Shown in pieces: positions 1-12,155 of a DNA stretch of 64,000 nt. Where the stretch lies: assembly GCF_009870125.1 (NCBI RefSeq), contig NC_046683.1, positions 43,787,869-43,851,868 on the forward strand. Direction: 5' to 3'. This DNA is from Drosophila pseudoobscura (Eukaryota; Arthropoda; Insecta; Diptera; Drosophilidae). Every line of letters begins with the position of its first letter. Within the stretch, counting starts at the first letter, position 1. The position numbers were made by a program, and so were the translations under genes. A model generated the notes under the pieces. It searched no databases. It was not told where the DNA came from and saw nothing but the letters and a program-made list of their open reading frames with translations.

Positions 1-3000
1 GTTTTTTCGCTTAAATTTAATTTCCCCTGCGCGAAGGCAGTGTGCCTTTGAATCTCTGGTATTTCCATTTTCCGAGGGAAGACAGGCCCAGTTTCCTTTT
101 TGAGTTCAGGCTCCGTTAATGAGCTGAGTGAGTACTTACACAAAATTAAGTGTTGTCCCACTTCAGTCCTCAGCTGACTGGGCAAACATGCCTGCCCTGC
201 CCCAAAGTAGACGCCAACACGGGGCAGGCATACTCGTACAGAGAGACGGACGGACTGACGGACAGAAACACAGATAGACAGCACACACGGACACAAAGGA
301 AATGGAAAAGCAGCGCACAACACAAACACAAACAAGAAGTCGCAGCGACAAGTTGAAGAAGGAAAAGCATCGTCCTCGTTCTCCAACTTGAAGTTTCTTT
401 CCTTCGTTTCCCTGCCCCTACCTTCCTTTCCTTTCTCTGTGTGGAAATCATCATAAAGTTGGAGATAAGTTCTCTCTTTTCATTATATAAAAAAAAAAAG
501 TACGGTGGAAAATGGGCAGTGGTCGGGCGGGTAGATGGAACGGAATGGAATGAGAGATGGGCAGGCAGGGAATAGGTCGTAGCGCGACAGGAAACAGGCT
601 CCAGCGACAGGCGACATCCGCAGCAGCAACAACAATTGCAAATGTTGTTTGTTGTACACATGCGTGTGAGGGCGAAAGGGGGGGCATGGGCGGTTACCGG
701 GGGACATTCTGAGTAGGGGCCAAAAACAACTTTTGTTGTTGTTTGCTGCTTGTTTGGCTGACAGTTTTGTTCCCGTGTTCCCATCTCCCATTCGAGGGGG
801 CGGCTAGGGGGGCCCGGTGTCAGGGCAAGCTGATGCCCGAAAAGTGTAAAACATTCTACGGCAGTTTACAACACTGACAAGGCACTGGCACTGGCTGTGG
901 CACACTGGCTGTGGCGCACTGGCTGTGTCAGTGGCAGTGGCAGGCGGGGATACACACTAATTCAATAAATGCACGTGGCCAGGATGCAGGACACGTAGCC
1001 CGAAAAAGTTGACATGAATCTGCATAAAATATTCGCATATGCAAAAATTTCCCTGCCTTACTGCCACGGATCGAAACGGAACGGAGTGGAACCTAAGAAG
1101 AAGTTTTTGGCCATGGTGATGGGAGCTTAACTGTCGTGTTCGCCCGCACACACACACACACACACACGCAAACATCTGCGGTGCGGTGTGTATGTCCTGT
1201 CGTATCCTATCACTGCAACTGCTGGCAGGCACTCGACTCAACGCAGGTCCTTGCCAAACATTATGCATGACAGCCATTGAGAAATCTGTAAAAATTATGC
1301 AAATACATTTCACCAATCACTTAACTGCGGAATGTTGGATACGAGACGCCATAGACGCCGGAGAGTACGAGAACGAGTGGGGGCGTGGGATGGATGGTTG
1401 GAGCATGAAGATTAATGCATGACTGAAAGCAGCTCGCTTTCTTCCTATCTCTATATCCGACTGTGTGTGTGTGTGTGAGAGAGTCAAGGATATGCATTGA
1501 GTGTTGGGAAGATGCAGAAATCACATAGATGGATCCATTTCAGGGAATGAATTGCACTCCCTAGAGAAAACTATTAAGATTTCCCTTAGTTGCTCTCCAG
1601 GTAGACCCCAAGATATCACATTAAGGGCCATTTTCCAGCCACCCTGCACCTCAGCAACTTAGCATACCCTAATTAACGATAGACAGGCAGCATATTGCAG
1701 CATTCCCTGAGCAGCAAACAGCGACTCCACATCCTTGTACTCCTTTGCCAGCGGAAATGACAGTCACCAGGGCAGGCGGGCAAACAAATTCAAGGCGAAA
1801 TTGATGACATGGCATACCACCAGTATCAGGCAAACAACCCACACACTCACGCACAGACACACACACACACACACACATGTCAGCTGTTTGACATTGCCGC
1901 TCTTGTCGGAGTCGCAGTCCGTAATCGGGAGTCGGGGGAAAGGTTGAGGCAACATTGAAGAAGAAGCAGGTTCTCCGCTCCGTTTCTCGAGCGCTGACGA
2001 TTTTTTACAGAATTGGGATTAAGTGGACCTGGCTGTCGACATGCTGGTCGGAGTCGGAGTCGGAGGTGCAGCTTTGACGAGGGCGGTGGGATATTTAGCA
2101 TGCCGAGGTTGTCCGCAAAAGTTCTTGGAAGTTCTTCGGTGCCCACCGTGCACCACACGGCACTCTGCATGCCATCGTGTTTGCCCAGGGACTAAGGACG
2201 ATGAGACGATGAGCACAAAGTTGACATTTCCTTGGTGCCTCTGCCTCTCTACCTCTCTGCCGCTGCCTTTGCCCAGGACGGTGGCAAATATTTGCTTACG
2301 TGTCAATAACCCGTCCAGTGATTTATTTCATATTTGGTCTGGGTCTCCGCTCCATCAATGGCTGTGTGTGGGTGTGTGTTATGAGTCCTGTGCGAGTCCT
2401 GACAGACCTGCGGAATAGTTTCCACACTGGTGGCTGGTGACTGGTGGCGTTGCGGCTGTCATTGACATTTGATATTCATTGTCAGTTTTGTGTGTAGTTT
2501 TCCAAAGGGTTTTTTTCTGTTTCTTTTACTTTTTTCCCCCCTTTTCCCGTTTTTCTTTTTCCCCACCTCTTTATGCCCTTTTCCATGCTGCCATACATTT
2601 TTCATGGCATACTTATGGGGGCAAAGGCCCATCGCACAGACGCTTTTGTCCTTAAAGCCACATAAATTGTCCTTAAATGGAATGGAGAGAGCTCTGTGTG
2701 TGGGGGGGGAGTATGGTGAATGGGTATGGTACTCTCCTACTTTGCAGCTGTTCCGTGGCGAAAAATGTTCAATCAAGCGTGCGAGGCCTTATCGCCTCCT
2801 GCGAGGCCATATATCCCTAGCGTGTGTGTGGTTGCGGGGGTCCGGGTGTCCAGGGGTGCACACCGTACACCGAATAGGGTATATGTGTGTGTGTGTGTGT
2901 GCCAGTGTGCATCATCATAAGCTCCTTCCCTGTCTGCAGGCTCTTTTTGGATGGGCAGGAACAGGAGAAGGAGGAGGAGGAGGAGGATCTACCGTAAAAA

Positions 3001-6000
3001 ACATTCCTTGCCTGATTTGATTTAAACGTTGTACTTGCCGGGCCTCCATCTCCACCTCCACCTACTCCTCCATCTCCACTCCTTAGACAGCCAGGCAGGC
3101 AACCGCTGATCGGTAGACGATGGCATCTTCGACATGGTTTATTCATGCAGCAGTCGCATTATGCAAATAGCTATCCTCGGCGCACTCCCCCGCCTCTCGA
3201 CCACTTGAAATTTGATTTTTTTCAATTTCTATTTCGATTTTTCTTTGCCATTTGTTGCAAAAATCTGCCTTGGGAAGCCACTTCTCTCTGGGTCTTGGCG
3301 GAGCGGTGCGGCGCGGCGCGTCGGCTCTCACTTCACTTGTAAAAACGTTGAGAGCCACTTGTCGATGGCGGTGCGGGAGTGTGGCGTGTAGACTGGAGTG
3401 GAGTGGAGTGCAGAGAGAAGTGGCATGCCATGAAGTTGGTGCACAACCAAGAGTGCCATTCATTTGGCTTTCAGAGGCACAAGTGACTAACGCTCAACGG
3501 CAGCAGCAGATTTTCAGCACTTAAATGAAATTATAGCAGAGCCCAGAAGACCCCCCCATCCCAAGTCACCTTCCGAAGCCAACACACAAATCGGTTGTCT
3601 TTTCCAAGGGGAATGCTCGCACTCGCACTCGTATTCGGACATTTTTGTGACATTTTCCTGAAGATTTGATGATGGAAATTTGCATAGAAAACAAATTACT
3701 GAGGCAAAAACAATTTCTCTTTTAAAATAAAATGAAGCGGAACGACAGATGAGAGACAAAGTTGTTTTCCTACAAAAAACAAAATACACACCCATGGCCA
3801 TACCCCTAGCCATACCCATACTTGTGCAATTTGCTTAGTTGTAAAGAAAATCTTTTCCTTCCCATTTGCCAGAGCCGAGAAGACGACATTGTGACAAATG
3901 TTTAGCAAATTCAGTCCCCGTCCTCCGTCTCCGTTTCCATCTCTGGGCTCTGATTTGAATATTTCGCTTGGAGAGTTTTTCCTCTTCATCGCCGTTTTTC
4001 TAGGCCTCATCTTCCATATGTACATATATGTGGGTCGCGTATCCTTGAACATTTCACAGCTTACAAATCCTTGGCACGCACATCAGCATCAGCATCAGGC
4101 TCCCAACTCCCACTCCCAGCTTCCAGCTCCATCATCAGCTTAGGCATTGTGTTGGCTCTTAACAAAGGCACAAGTAATTCATGCAATGCGCCTGAAGAAT
4201 CAACGCACACATTTCCAGATATTTGTTCAGCAAAATAATGGCAACAACAACAACAACAACAGCAACAACAACGGCAGGGCAGGGCAGAGGCATCACCATC
4301 GTCGTCATCATCATCATCATCAACATCATCAGGAGGAGGAGCAGAAGGAGGCGAATCAGAAGCATGCCCGAGATGGTGCGACGATGAATCGTTGGAAAAA
4401 TGAAGGACGAAACGCTGACAGGGAGAGGGACAGGGCATATGCATATCATGTGAATGCGAGGATTCTAGGCATTAAAATTAATGACATACGTAGTCGTCGT
4501 ATATGCATGGTTGGGGCAGAGGCCGAGGCCGATGCAGAGGCAGTGGCAGAGGCAGAGCGATACGATACCCTTTTTCAATCGATTTAAACGCACATCAATC
4601 AAAACGATGATACCAACGACTATTTGCCAAATTTTCCATGAACAAATTCCAATATTTACTCTTGCAATGCATATTCCATGCATGGAATTCCATATTGAAT
4701 TTGATTGAATTGAATGCTGAATTTTTTGTTCAATTTCAAGTGGCGTATGATTGATATTTCAGGTTTGAACAGGATTCAAAGTGGAGGCTCCCCGCCCCCA
4801 CCACCTAAATTTTTAATTAAAAATCATTTGATTTTTTGTCGAACCGAACGTAGGTTAGGAATATGTATGGACTATGTGTTTTTCCTTTGGTCTAGGCTTT
4901 ATTTGGATTATTTTTTGGTGGGTCGAGAACGGCTTTGCTTTTTCGATGCATTATTGAGTCTCATGCGGTGCATTTGAGAGTGTAAATGAAATATTAAATG
5001 CCTTCTATTTGGGCTTCCGTTCCCTCCATTTGAATTTGCGGTTGAATCTGATTTCCAGCAACATTCATTCATGTCGTATGTGGCTCATTAGGCAACGCTG
5101 CCGCTGCCAGTGCCACTGCCAGTCCTAATCAGCACCGCACTCCGCACTGCCCATCGAAAATTCATTAAAGGATTCGTCAGGGAGAGAAGTGAGCGACTGA
5201 CTGCCCCGTTACAAAATCACAATCAAACACTCAAATGGAATTCAAATTTCCAGGCCAGCTCCAATCCGGCTGTTAGGCACTGCTGACTGATTCTGTCATA
5301 TTAATTAGCCATTCCCTCTCTCTCGGCGGCGCCTGACTGGCCGACTAGCCGACTGGCCGACTGCCGCAGCTGAAAACTAATTAAAAAGCCGTGTCATTCG
5401 AAAGGCCCCCATTTCCATCCCCTCTGCAGGCAGGGTGCTAATCGAATTGTTGAAACGCAATGAAACGAATGTCATTTGTGACAAAAACAAGAAAAAAAAA
5501 CGGGTCCAGTGCCGTCGCGTCGCGTCGCGTCGTTTAATTCATATTCATTTTGGGCCATCAAATGACGGCCAATGACAGCGAACAATGAAATCAAATTAAA
5601 ATACACTTTAGCACTGGGCGCGCGCACCGAGTGAATGACAATCAAAGGCTAAACAATGGAATGCGCCATCGTTTCGAATCGATTTAAAAAGGGGGGTAGC
5701 GGAGTGCGCCATATTCAATGAATGGTTAGTCCTCCCTACCCACCCGCCCCCCTTCCACCGGCCACAGCGAAAACTGTGCGCGGAATGACAGGCGAAAAGA
5801 AAGTGCCATCAATTCGGACCGAACATTCGGCGGGAACGAAAGTGGGAATGAAAGCTTCCTTCCGAGTGTTGCGTGCTGTTTCAGTAATTAAATCCCTGAC
5901 ATCTCGAATGTCCATGAAAACGAACTTAATTTTCTCGTGTGGCAACTTTATGACTTACCACGCCACGAGTGGTTGGGGCAGGCAACGAGTGGCGGCGAAT

Positions 6001-7628
6001 GAGTGGCAGAGTGGAAAAGTAAAACTCAAATAAGTTGAGTACAAAGTAAAACAAAAATTACCCAAAGACCGGTCTCCTGCTGGAGAGAAGGAGAGAAGAA
6101 GGCGGACGAGGAGGGGGAGGAGGAGGAGGAAGAGGAAGAGGAAGGAAGGAATATAGAAGTTAATGTTTTGAAATTATATAAGAGGATTAAGCATATATTT
6201 TTGGGTCTGGTCTCTTAGAAGTTTCTGCAAATAAATGAAGCATTTCGGTTAAGCTAAAAGATTCAAGTTCTAGGTTCTAGGTTGAGGTTGAGTCAGGGTG
6301 AGGGTATTCCAAGTGTTAAATGAGGCTAAGCGACGTCACAGAAACACTGCACGGGGGGGTTTGGGTGGTAGAATTGTAGAATAGATTGACTAGGTATTAG
6401 AGTAGTACACGTTCAAAATCAGGCTGATGATTCGACAGCCAGTTCTTTAGTGACAAAAGGCGACATTTTCCTACCACTTTAAATACAGTAGATGATTTTT
6501 GGATTACAAATGGAAACCATCCAATCAGATCAAACCATTTCTGACTGGATTTCGCTCTGCCTAAAAACAAAAGTTATTCTGCCAAAAAAGAAAAAGAAAA
6601 GAAAAAGAAAACAAGAGAAAAGATTGATGCCAGCTCTTGAATTTCATTAGCTATGTTAAGTAAACACACACGTACGTGGGAGACCCACACCACATATGCG
6701 ACCGGGAAGTGAGGCAGAGAGGCAGCGCTACCACTGCCACACACTGGCGGAGCCGCTAAGCGGCTTAGTGAAAGTCCTCTGCATGTCTGCTTGCCTGCCT
6801 GCCGAATGTGTGCGGCAGGCATCGACAAAAACAAAAAAAAAAAAAACGAGGAAAGGCAAGAATATACCTATACACTCGTATTCATACGAGTACGAGTACG
6901 TCTACGACTACGAGTATGACAGCCTTTTGAGGGAAACTTGAGATGCAGGAAAACTGGGGCTGGCTGGCTGCGCGGAGGCGGTGGCAGCGGCGTCGGCGGC
7001 GGCGGCGGCGGAGGTGAAGGAAAGTCGCTTTGGTGTTTAAACAACTTTGACGCGCTTTCTAGATGCAGGACCCCATACATGTAAGAGCATTTTCCCCACC
7101 GCTTTCAGCTGATGTGTGGGTCTGTGTCTGTGGCATTTCCGCTCCTAATGGCACACACACACACATACGAATAGAAAAACTTTGATGACGTGGGCTTGAG
7201 TTTGACGTGCCCAAAAGAAATTTGACTTCTTATGAAAGGGGGAAAAACTTGGCCACGACTGTGCCGCACAGGGACCAGGACCAGTGCTTAGCTCGTTAAC
7301 ATTTCGGCCCCAGTGCCAAAAGTCTTTGGTCCTTCAGCTCGTTCAGCCTTTCCAATTTGGGTTGACTAACTTTTCGAGTTGGGCTACGATACAAATTGCT
7401 ACGGTTTCGTTTTCTCTTTTGCTGGGAAAATTGCTGCAATTATCATTTGGCATTTTGGCAGCCATTGGGGCATTCCTCCGCCCCTCCCCCAAGACGCTAA
7501 TGAGGCATCAATGCATTGAACCACAGACCAGACCAGGGACATGTGTCTCTTGCAACAGAAATTATAGTCAAAGTCACACACACCCCCTGCCAGACGCTCT
7601 AGCGCACCCCCCACTTTGTTGCAGGTGT

Positions 7629-7661
<33 letters not shown>

Positions 7662-10432
7662 CCTCTGCACTTCCCTTTCCGCTGCGTTATTGAGGCGCAA
7701 ACTTTGTTTGGTGCAAAAATGACAGACGGGAAAGGAGAAAAGACTGACGTGCTATAAGTCAAGTTCCCTTCCGGCTTGGCTGGGGATGAGACGGGTAGCT
7801 TGAATAGAGGAGTACGAGCAAGCAGGAGTAGAGCGATGATGACAACCGACAATACCATTCCCAGTTACAGCAGCAGCAGCAGCAACAGTAACGACAGCAG
7901 AAACGGGCAGCCAACCAGCCAGCCAGCCAGCCTGTCCTTGGCTACAAGAATACACACAAGTCCTTCAACACAATTTTTGATGTGCAACTATTTTGCATAT
8001 GTGGGGAAACGTGCACATACATATGCGCATACATATGCCATATATGCCAGATGTGGATGTGGGGGCTAGGCCACAGCCAGGGAGGAGAGGGATATCTTAG
8101 AGCTGGGAAATGTTGGGGAATGTTGGAGAAATCGCACATTCCCGCTCTTGACGAAAGCTGATATCAACGCACGCGCCATTCCTTTGAGACCCATTAAAGT
8201 CAGCGCAGCAGCAGCCTTTCCATCTCTCCTCGTAAACAGGATATGAGGCAGGGATGTGTGGTGTGGCTCGTGTGTTGCGGGGTTTGTGTTTCTCGGTTGA
8301 TAAGCCAAAGAGTCACGATAAACTAAACGACAAGCCGTCGTCGTTGTTTTTGCTTTGCTAAAGTGCAAATGCGAATGCTGTGAGGAGTTAAGGAGGCAAC
8401 CATTTAAGAGCGCTCCCTCGGTTTATGCTTTAAGCAGCACACACACACACTCACACTCACAGATACACTGCACTTGGCTAAGACAAAGTTGGCCACATTA
8501 AAAATGATTAGCAATTTAATGCACGACTAGACATCGTCCAGCTCTCGCTCTCCCTCTCTCTCTCTCTGTCTCCTGCTGGGTGTCTCCCTTTGTGGCACAT
8601 TCTACTGACGCCAGACATCGTAATGGCCAAGCAAAGCAAGGGGGTCCTAGGAGGGGTGTGGCAGTGGCTGGGCCATAAAATTGTTGAAAACAACATGGTC
8701 GTTTCCGTCGGCAGGCAGTCAGCCCTCCAGGCGTACTGGCGCTCTTCTTTGAGCTTGGAAACAGAAAAACGAAAGATTGAATGCATCAAAGATTCAAGTC
8801 TGGCTTGAAGAATACGATACCAAGAGCTGCAACAATCTTCAAACATCAATCTATACGTTTTGTGCCAATTTCTAGGGTATTCCTGACACTTTTTTTGAGA
8901 AGTTCCCAGCTTTCGCACCGATTTTGCGACAGTTTCTCATACTCCCTCCATGGAACCTCCCTGGTATTTTCATGTTCTGTCGTGCAACAAGCATTCTCGG
9001 AACTGGCGAAAAAAGCATCAGCAACACTTTCCGCCTCACTGCCGATGACATCTGCTGTCTGCTGACGCCGCTGTTGTTGTCTCTGTCGCCGTCCCCATCC
9101 ACGTGGCACTCAGTTGTTGTTGCTGTCGGTGCGGCTTCCGTCCAGGTGGCAGGGAGCCCGTCCCCATGTCTGCTCGTTGTCTGAGCCTCTAATTTAAAAT
9201 TATGCAACTGTGTGATTTTTTCGGTGCGCTTTTCTGTGATTTTTCCCCCGTTCGGGCTTCTGCCTCCCCTAATGCTATAATTTTTTCCCTTTGACAGGCA
9301 CTCATTGACTCGTGTGCTGCTGCTGTTGGACAGCACACACTGTTGTTTTGGGGTCAGGCGTTGCAAGGCCCCCAAACAACATTCATAAATCATTTACAGA
9401 GGAGGCAGAGGCGCAGAGGCAGCATAGGAGGAGGTGCAACCCCAACTATTGTCGTTTTTCTACTCGTCGTTATCACGGGGCTGAAGGGCTGGCGGCAGGC
9501 GGCTGGCGGCGGGGGGCTGGGGGGCTGCTGCAATCGACAGACGACAGACCACCGCCCCGTCGCCGACCCATGCTCCGCAGAATCAGCAGACGTAGTCTGC
9601 CTGCCGTAGTCCCGTCCCTGGCAACGACGTTGCACAAAAAACACATTAATCAATTGCCACCGACATCGTCTCGGGGCTACATAGTACATAGTGCATCCTC
9701 TCCTCCATTGTGCCGAGAGTAGATCGGGAAAAGCGCGCAGCGGAAAAACAAGGACGAAATGAAACCGTTACACGCTCTGCAAGCGTAGCAAAAAAACAAA
9801 AAATAGCGGGGAAAAAACAAAAAAAGGAAAATGCACTCGTAACTTTCCATAATGTGCAGCGCGCGTGAAAATTCGTCCTTAGTCTGGCGTGAAAAATATG
9901 CGAGTGAGACAGAGCAAAAAATCCAAAAATAGTACACATAAAGGGAAAACCCCCAAAACAACAAAAAAAAACAATAAAAGCTGTAACCAGAAAGAAAATT
10001 GTTTACGCTGCAAGTATTTATGATTTTCATTGGTCGAAGGTTTTTCCCGCGGCGCGGATATTTATTCCCATATTCGAGGTTCGAGGTTCGTTTTCGAGTT
10101 CTGGTTTATGCCCACGCGATAAATATTTTCCCATAAATTTGGCGTGTAATCGGGCAACACGCTGTTGGTGGCGGGAGCGGCAAAGGTGCAGTGCTGCCCA
10201 GCAGCGTTTGAATAATTTAAAATACTTAACCGCAAAAACATTCATTAGCCAGAAGCCAGAAGTTTTTCAACTTCCTCTTAACGCGTCCGTGGCCGATTCG
10301 ATTACTGGCGTTCCGATTTAAAGAAAATCAGCCCTGTGCCCCCAGCCCATCTCTAACATATGAAGAGTGAATTGCACTTTGTAACATTTCGTTCTTTTTA
10401 ATTTCAAATTTTGCAAATAGTCTAAAAGAAAA
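1..10432. other. Long non-coding stretch, no gene supported
   Basis: I see no convincing coding exon in this 10.4 kb on either strand. The open frames are short, low in complexity and lack splice-site or domain support. The stretch holds simple repeats: CA runs near 1147 and 1855, a GT run at 7624-7662, CAA/CAG/CAT triplets at 4240-4345, a GCGTC repeat near 5512, and long A or T tracts. It may contain the 5' non-coding exon and distal promoter of the LDLa/CUB gene, since that gene's first coding exon at 11385 starts at a splice acceptor. I cannot point to that exon. The last few hundred bases should hold the mip40 promoter and 5' UTR. Confidence 0.5.
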
Positions 10433-11200
10433 ATGTCTTTGCCAAAGCAATCGCAAAATAACGCCAAGGAACAACCACTCTCGGAGATGGCCCATCCGTC
10501 GAAGCCGCAAGAAAAGCAGCAAAAGAATACTGCGATTGAAAGTTCGAAGGAGCTGTCGATCCCGCTGGAGCCGCCCAAGGAAGCACCCAAGAAACAAGGC
10601 GACAGTGAGGCTCCTGAATGCGATCCGACCAAGCGCAATCGTTCGTCGAAGAAGCTGCTGATCCCGCAGCAAAAGAACGTCAGCTCTGAGATTTTGGTCA
10701 AGTTGCGCAAGAAATCCCCCACCGAATCGTGTTTGGTGGAGCTTTTCGGGCGCACCCTGGACCTCTCCAAATTCAAAGAGTCGACGCCTCTCTACTCGAT
10801 GTGCCGCGCCTGGATGTGCAATCAGACGCGCCACACCGCCCTGGCCGCTTGCAACAAGGAAGCCGACAATGCTACTGGGCAGCAGCAGCGCGAGGACAAT
10901 GCCGAGGAAGTCCTGGCCCAGATGAAGAGCGGAATGATAGAAATGCTGTCAAAAGTGCCGCAGGCCCGCTCCACCAGCCTGATGGCGGTGCCACCCGCTC
11001 TGGTGTACACCGAGCAGGAGAAGATGGAAGACGAGATGCTGCATGGGGCCCCTGAGGCGCAGCTCCTGGCCGCCAATGTGGCCCGCTGGAAGCGCATACG
11101 CAAGCACTGGCAGGAGCATGCTCGCACATACAACCGCGAGCGCTACGAACTGTTGGACAAGATCATGGACGAGGCCTTGCTAAAGAAAGATAAAGAATAA
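10433..11200 (+). CDS. mip40: Mip40 / LIN37 homologue, subunit of the dREAM/MMB complex
   Basis: Single-exon gene of 255 residues. The recognisable core is the LIN37 signature at about residues 97-125: ELFGRTLDLSKF followed by TPLYSMCRAWMCN. The first ~75 residues are rich in K, Q, E and S and look disordered; the C-terminal ~90 residues look helical (QLLAANVARWKRIRKHW). Known of the family: LIN37 proteins are core members of the DREAM/Myb-MuvB complex, which represses cell-cycle and developmental genes in the nucleus. The start is the first ATG of the frame, in an AAAAATG context after an in-frame stop. AATAAA signals overlap and follow the stop at 11196-11222. The gene ends about 180 bp upstream of the first coding exon of the LDLa/CUB gene on the same strand, so it may be nested in that gene's 5' intron. 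Confidence 0.85.
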   Translation: MSLPKQSQNNAKEQPLSEMAHPSKPQEKQQKNTAIESSKELSIPLEPPKEAPKKQGDSEAPECDPTKRNRSSKKLLIPQQKNVSSEILVKLRKKSPTESCLVELFGRTLDLSKFKESTPLYSMCRAWMCNQTRHTALAACNKEADNATGQQQREDNAEEVLAQMKSGMIEMLSKVPQARSTSLMAVPPALVYTEQEKMEDEMLHGAPEAQLLAANVARWKRIRKHWQEHARTYNRERYELLDKIMDEALLKKDKE

Positions 11201-11222
11201 ATAAATACAAACAATTAATAAA
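11196..11222 (+). promoter_or_regulatory. mip40 polyadenylation signals
   Basis: Three AATAAA hexamers at 11196, 11200 and 11217, the first two overlapping or touching the stop codon. A T-rich tract starts near 11246. The 3' UTR would therefore be very short. Confidence 0.6.
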
Positions 11223-11384
11223 GTGGAAGATTTCGCTTTCGATTAAAGTCTTTTTTTTCTTTTTTGAGTAGAGTTCAAATGATGAGAGATTTTTCTGCCT
11301 TGGGGTTGCATCACCCATACCTTACCTTTAAAATAGTTTAACCTTTCATGTTCTTTACTCTCTCTCTATGCTCTCTTTTCGCAG

Positions 11385-12155
11385 GCACAACAATAATGAC
11401 ATTGAAATGGCGGCAGAAATACAAAAGCAGAAAAAGGCCAAAGAAACTGAAACAACGAACAATTGCAACAAGCACTGCCCCAGCAACACCAAGAACACAT
11501 GCCACAAAAGAAACAACAACAACAACAGCAAAAGCAACACGAAGAACCAGCAGACTGAGAGAGACCAGAGATCAGAGGGAGCGGAGCAAGAGGAGGAGGA
11601 TGCTGCAGCAGCAGCAACATCACAGAAAATGGCTGCCAAATGAACGACACAGAAACGTCGCAAAAATGTTGCAAATGCAGCAAACTGCAACAACAAATCC
11701 CACACAATGTCAAGCAATTAAAGCGGCAGCAGCCTCGACAATGGCTTCCAGCTGGAGCGTCAGCCATTGTCAGTCACAGCAGAGACAGCTGCAGGAGCTG
11801 CAGCTGCAGCAGGACCAGCACCGGCACCAGCACCAGCACCAACGGCGACATCCATTTCCGGCGTCGGCACAGACGCTGCTTCTCTGCTTGGGCCTATGCC
11901 TGGGAATGGCAGCTGCTGCTGGCTCTGGCTCTGGCGCTGGCGCTGGAGGAGGAATGGGGGCCGGGGCGGGAGCAGGGACAAGTCCTGGCAAACCTGCCAG
12001 TTTGCAAATGGCGCCTGCTTCCGCCTCCAGCTCGGCGGCCGGCTGCTCCCTGGCGGAATACAGCTGCTCCAATGGACGCTGCGTGCCGCTGAGCAAGTAC
12101 TGCAACAACCTCAACGACTGCGGCGATGGCAGCGATGAGCCACGCTTTTGCACAC
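11385..12155 (+). other. First coding exon of the LDLa/CUB gene, low-complexity rich
   Basis: Acceptor TTTTCGCAG at 11376-11384; donor ACAC|GTAAGT at 12156. The exon encodes about 210 residues of Q/T/R-rich and then Ala/Gly-rich sequence before the first LDLa repeat. CAA/CAG repeats at about 11500-11850 and GGCTCTGGC-type repeats at 11920-11970 explain the low complexity. Length here probably varies between strains. Confidence 0.7.

Noticed and set aside
170-784. 204-codon minus-strand frame near the left end
   Set aside because: Cysteine and leucine runs from CAG/CAA repeats, no start context, no homology I recognise.
4147-4587. 146-codon plus-strand frame with Asn and His runs
   Set aside because: It is explained by CAA and CAT triplet repeats. 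No splice or domain support; the opposite strand gives an equally long frame.
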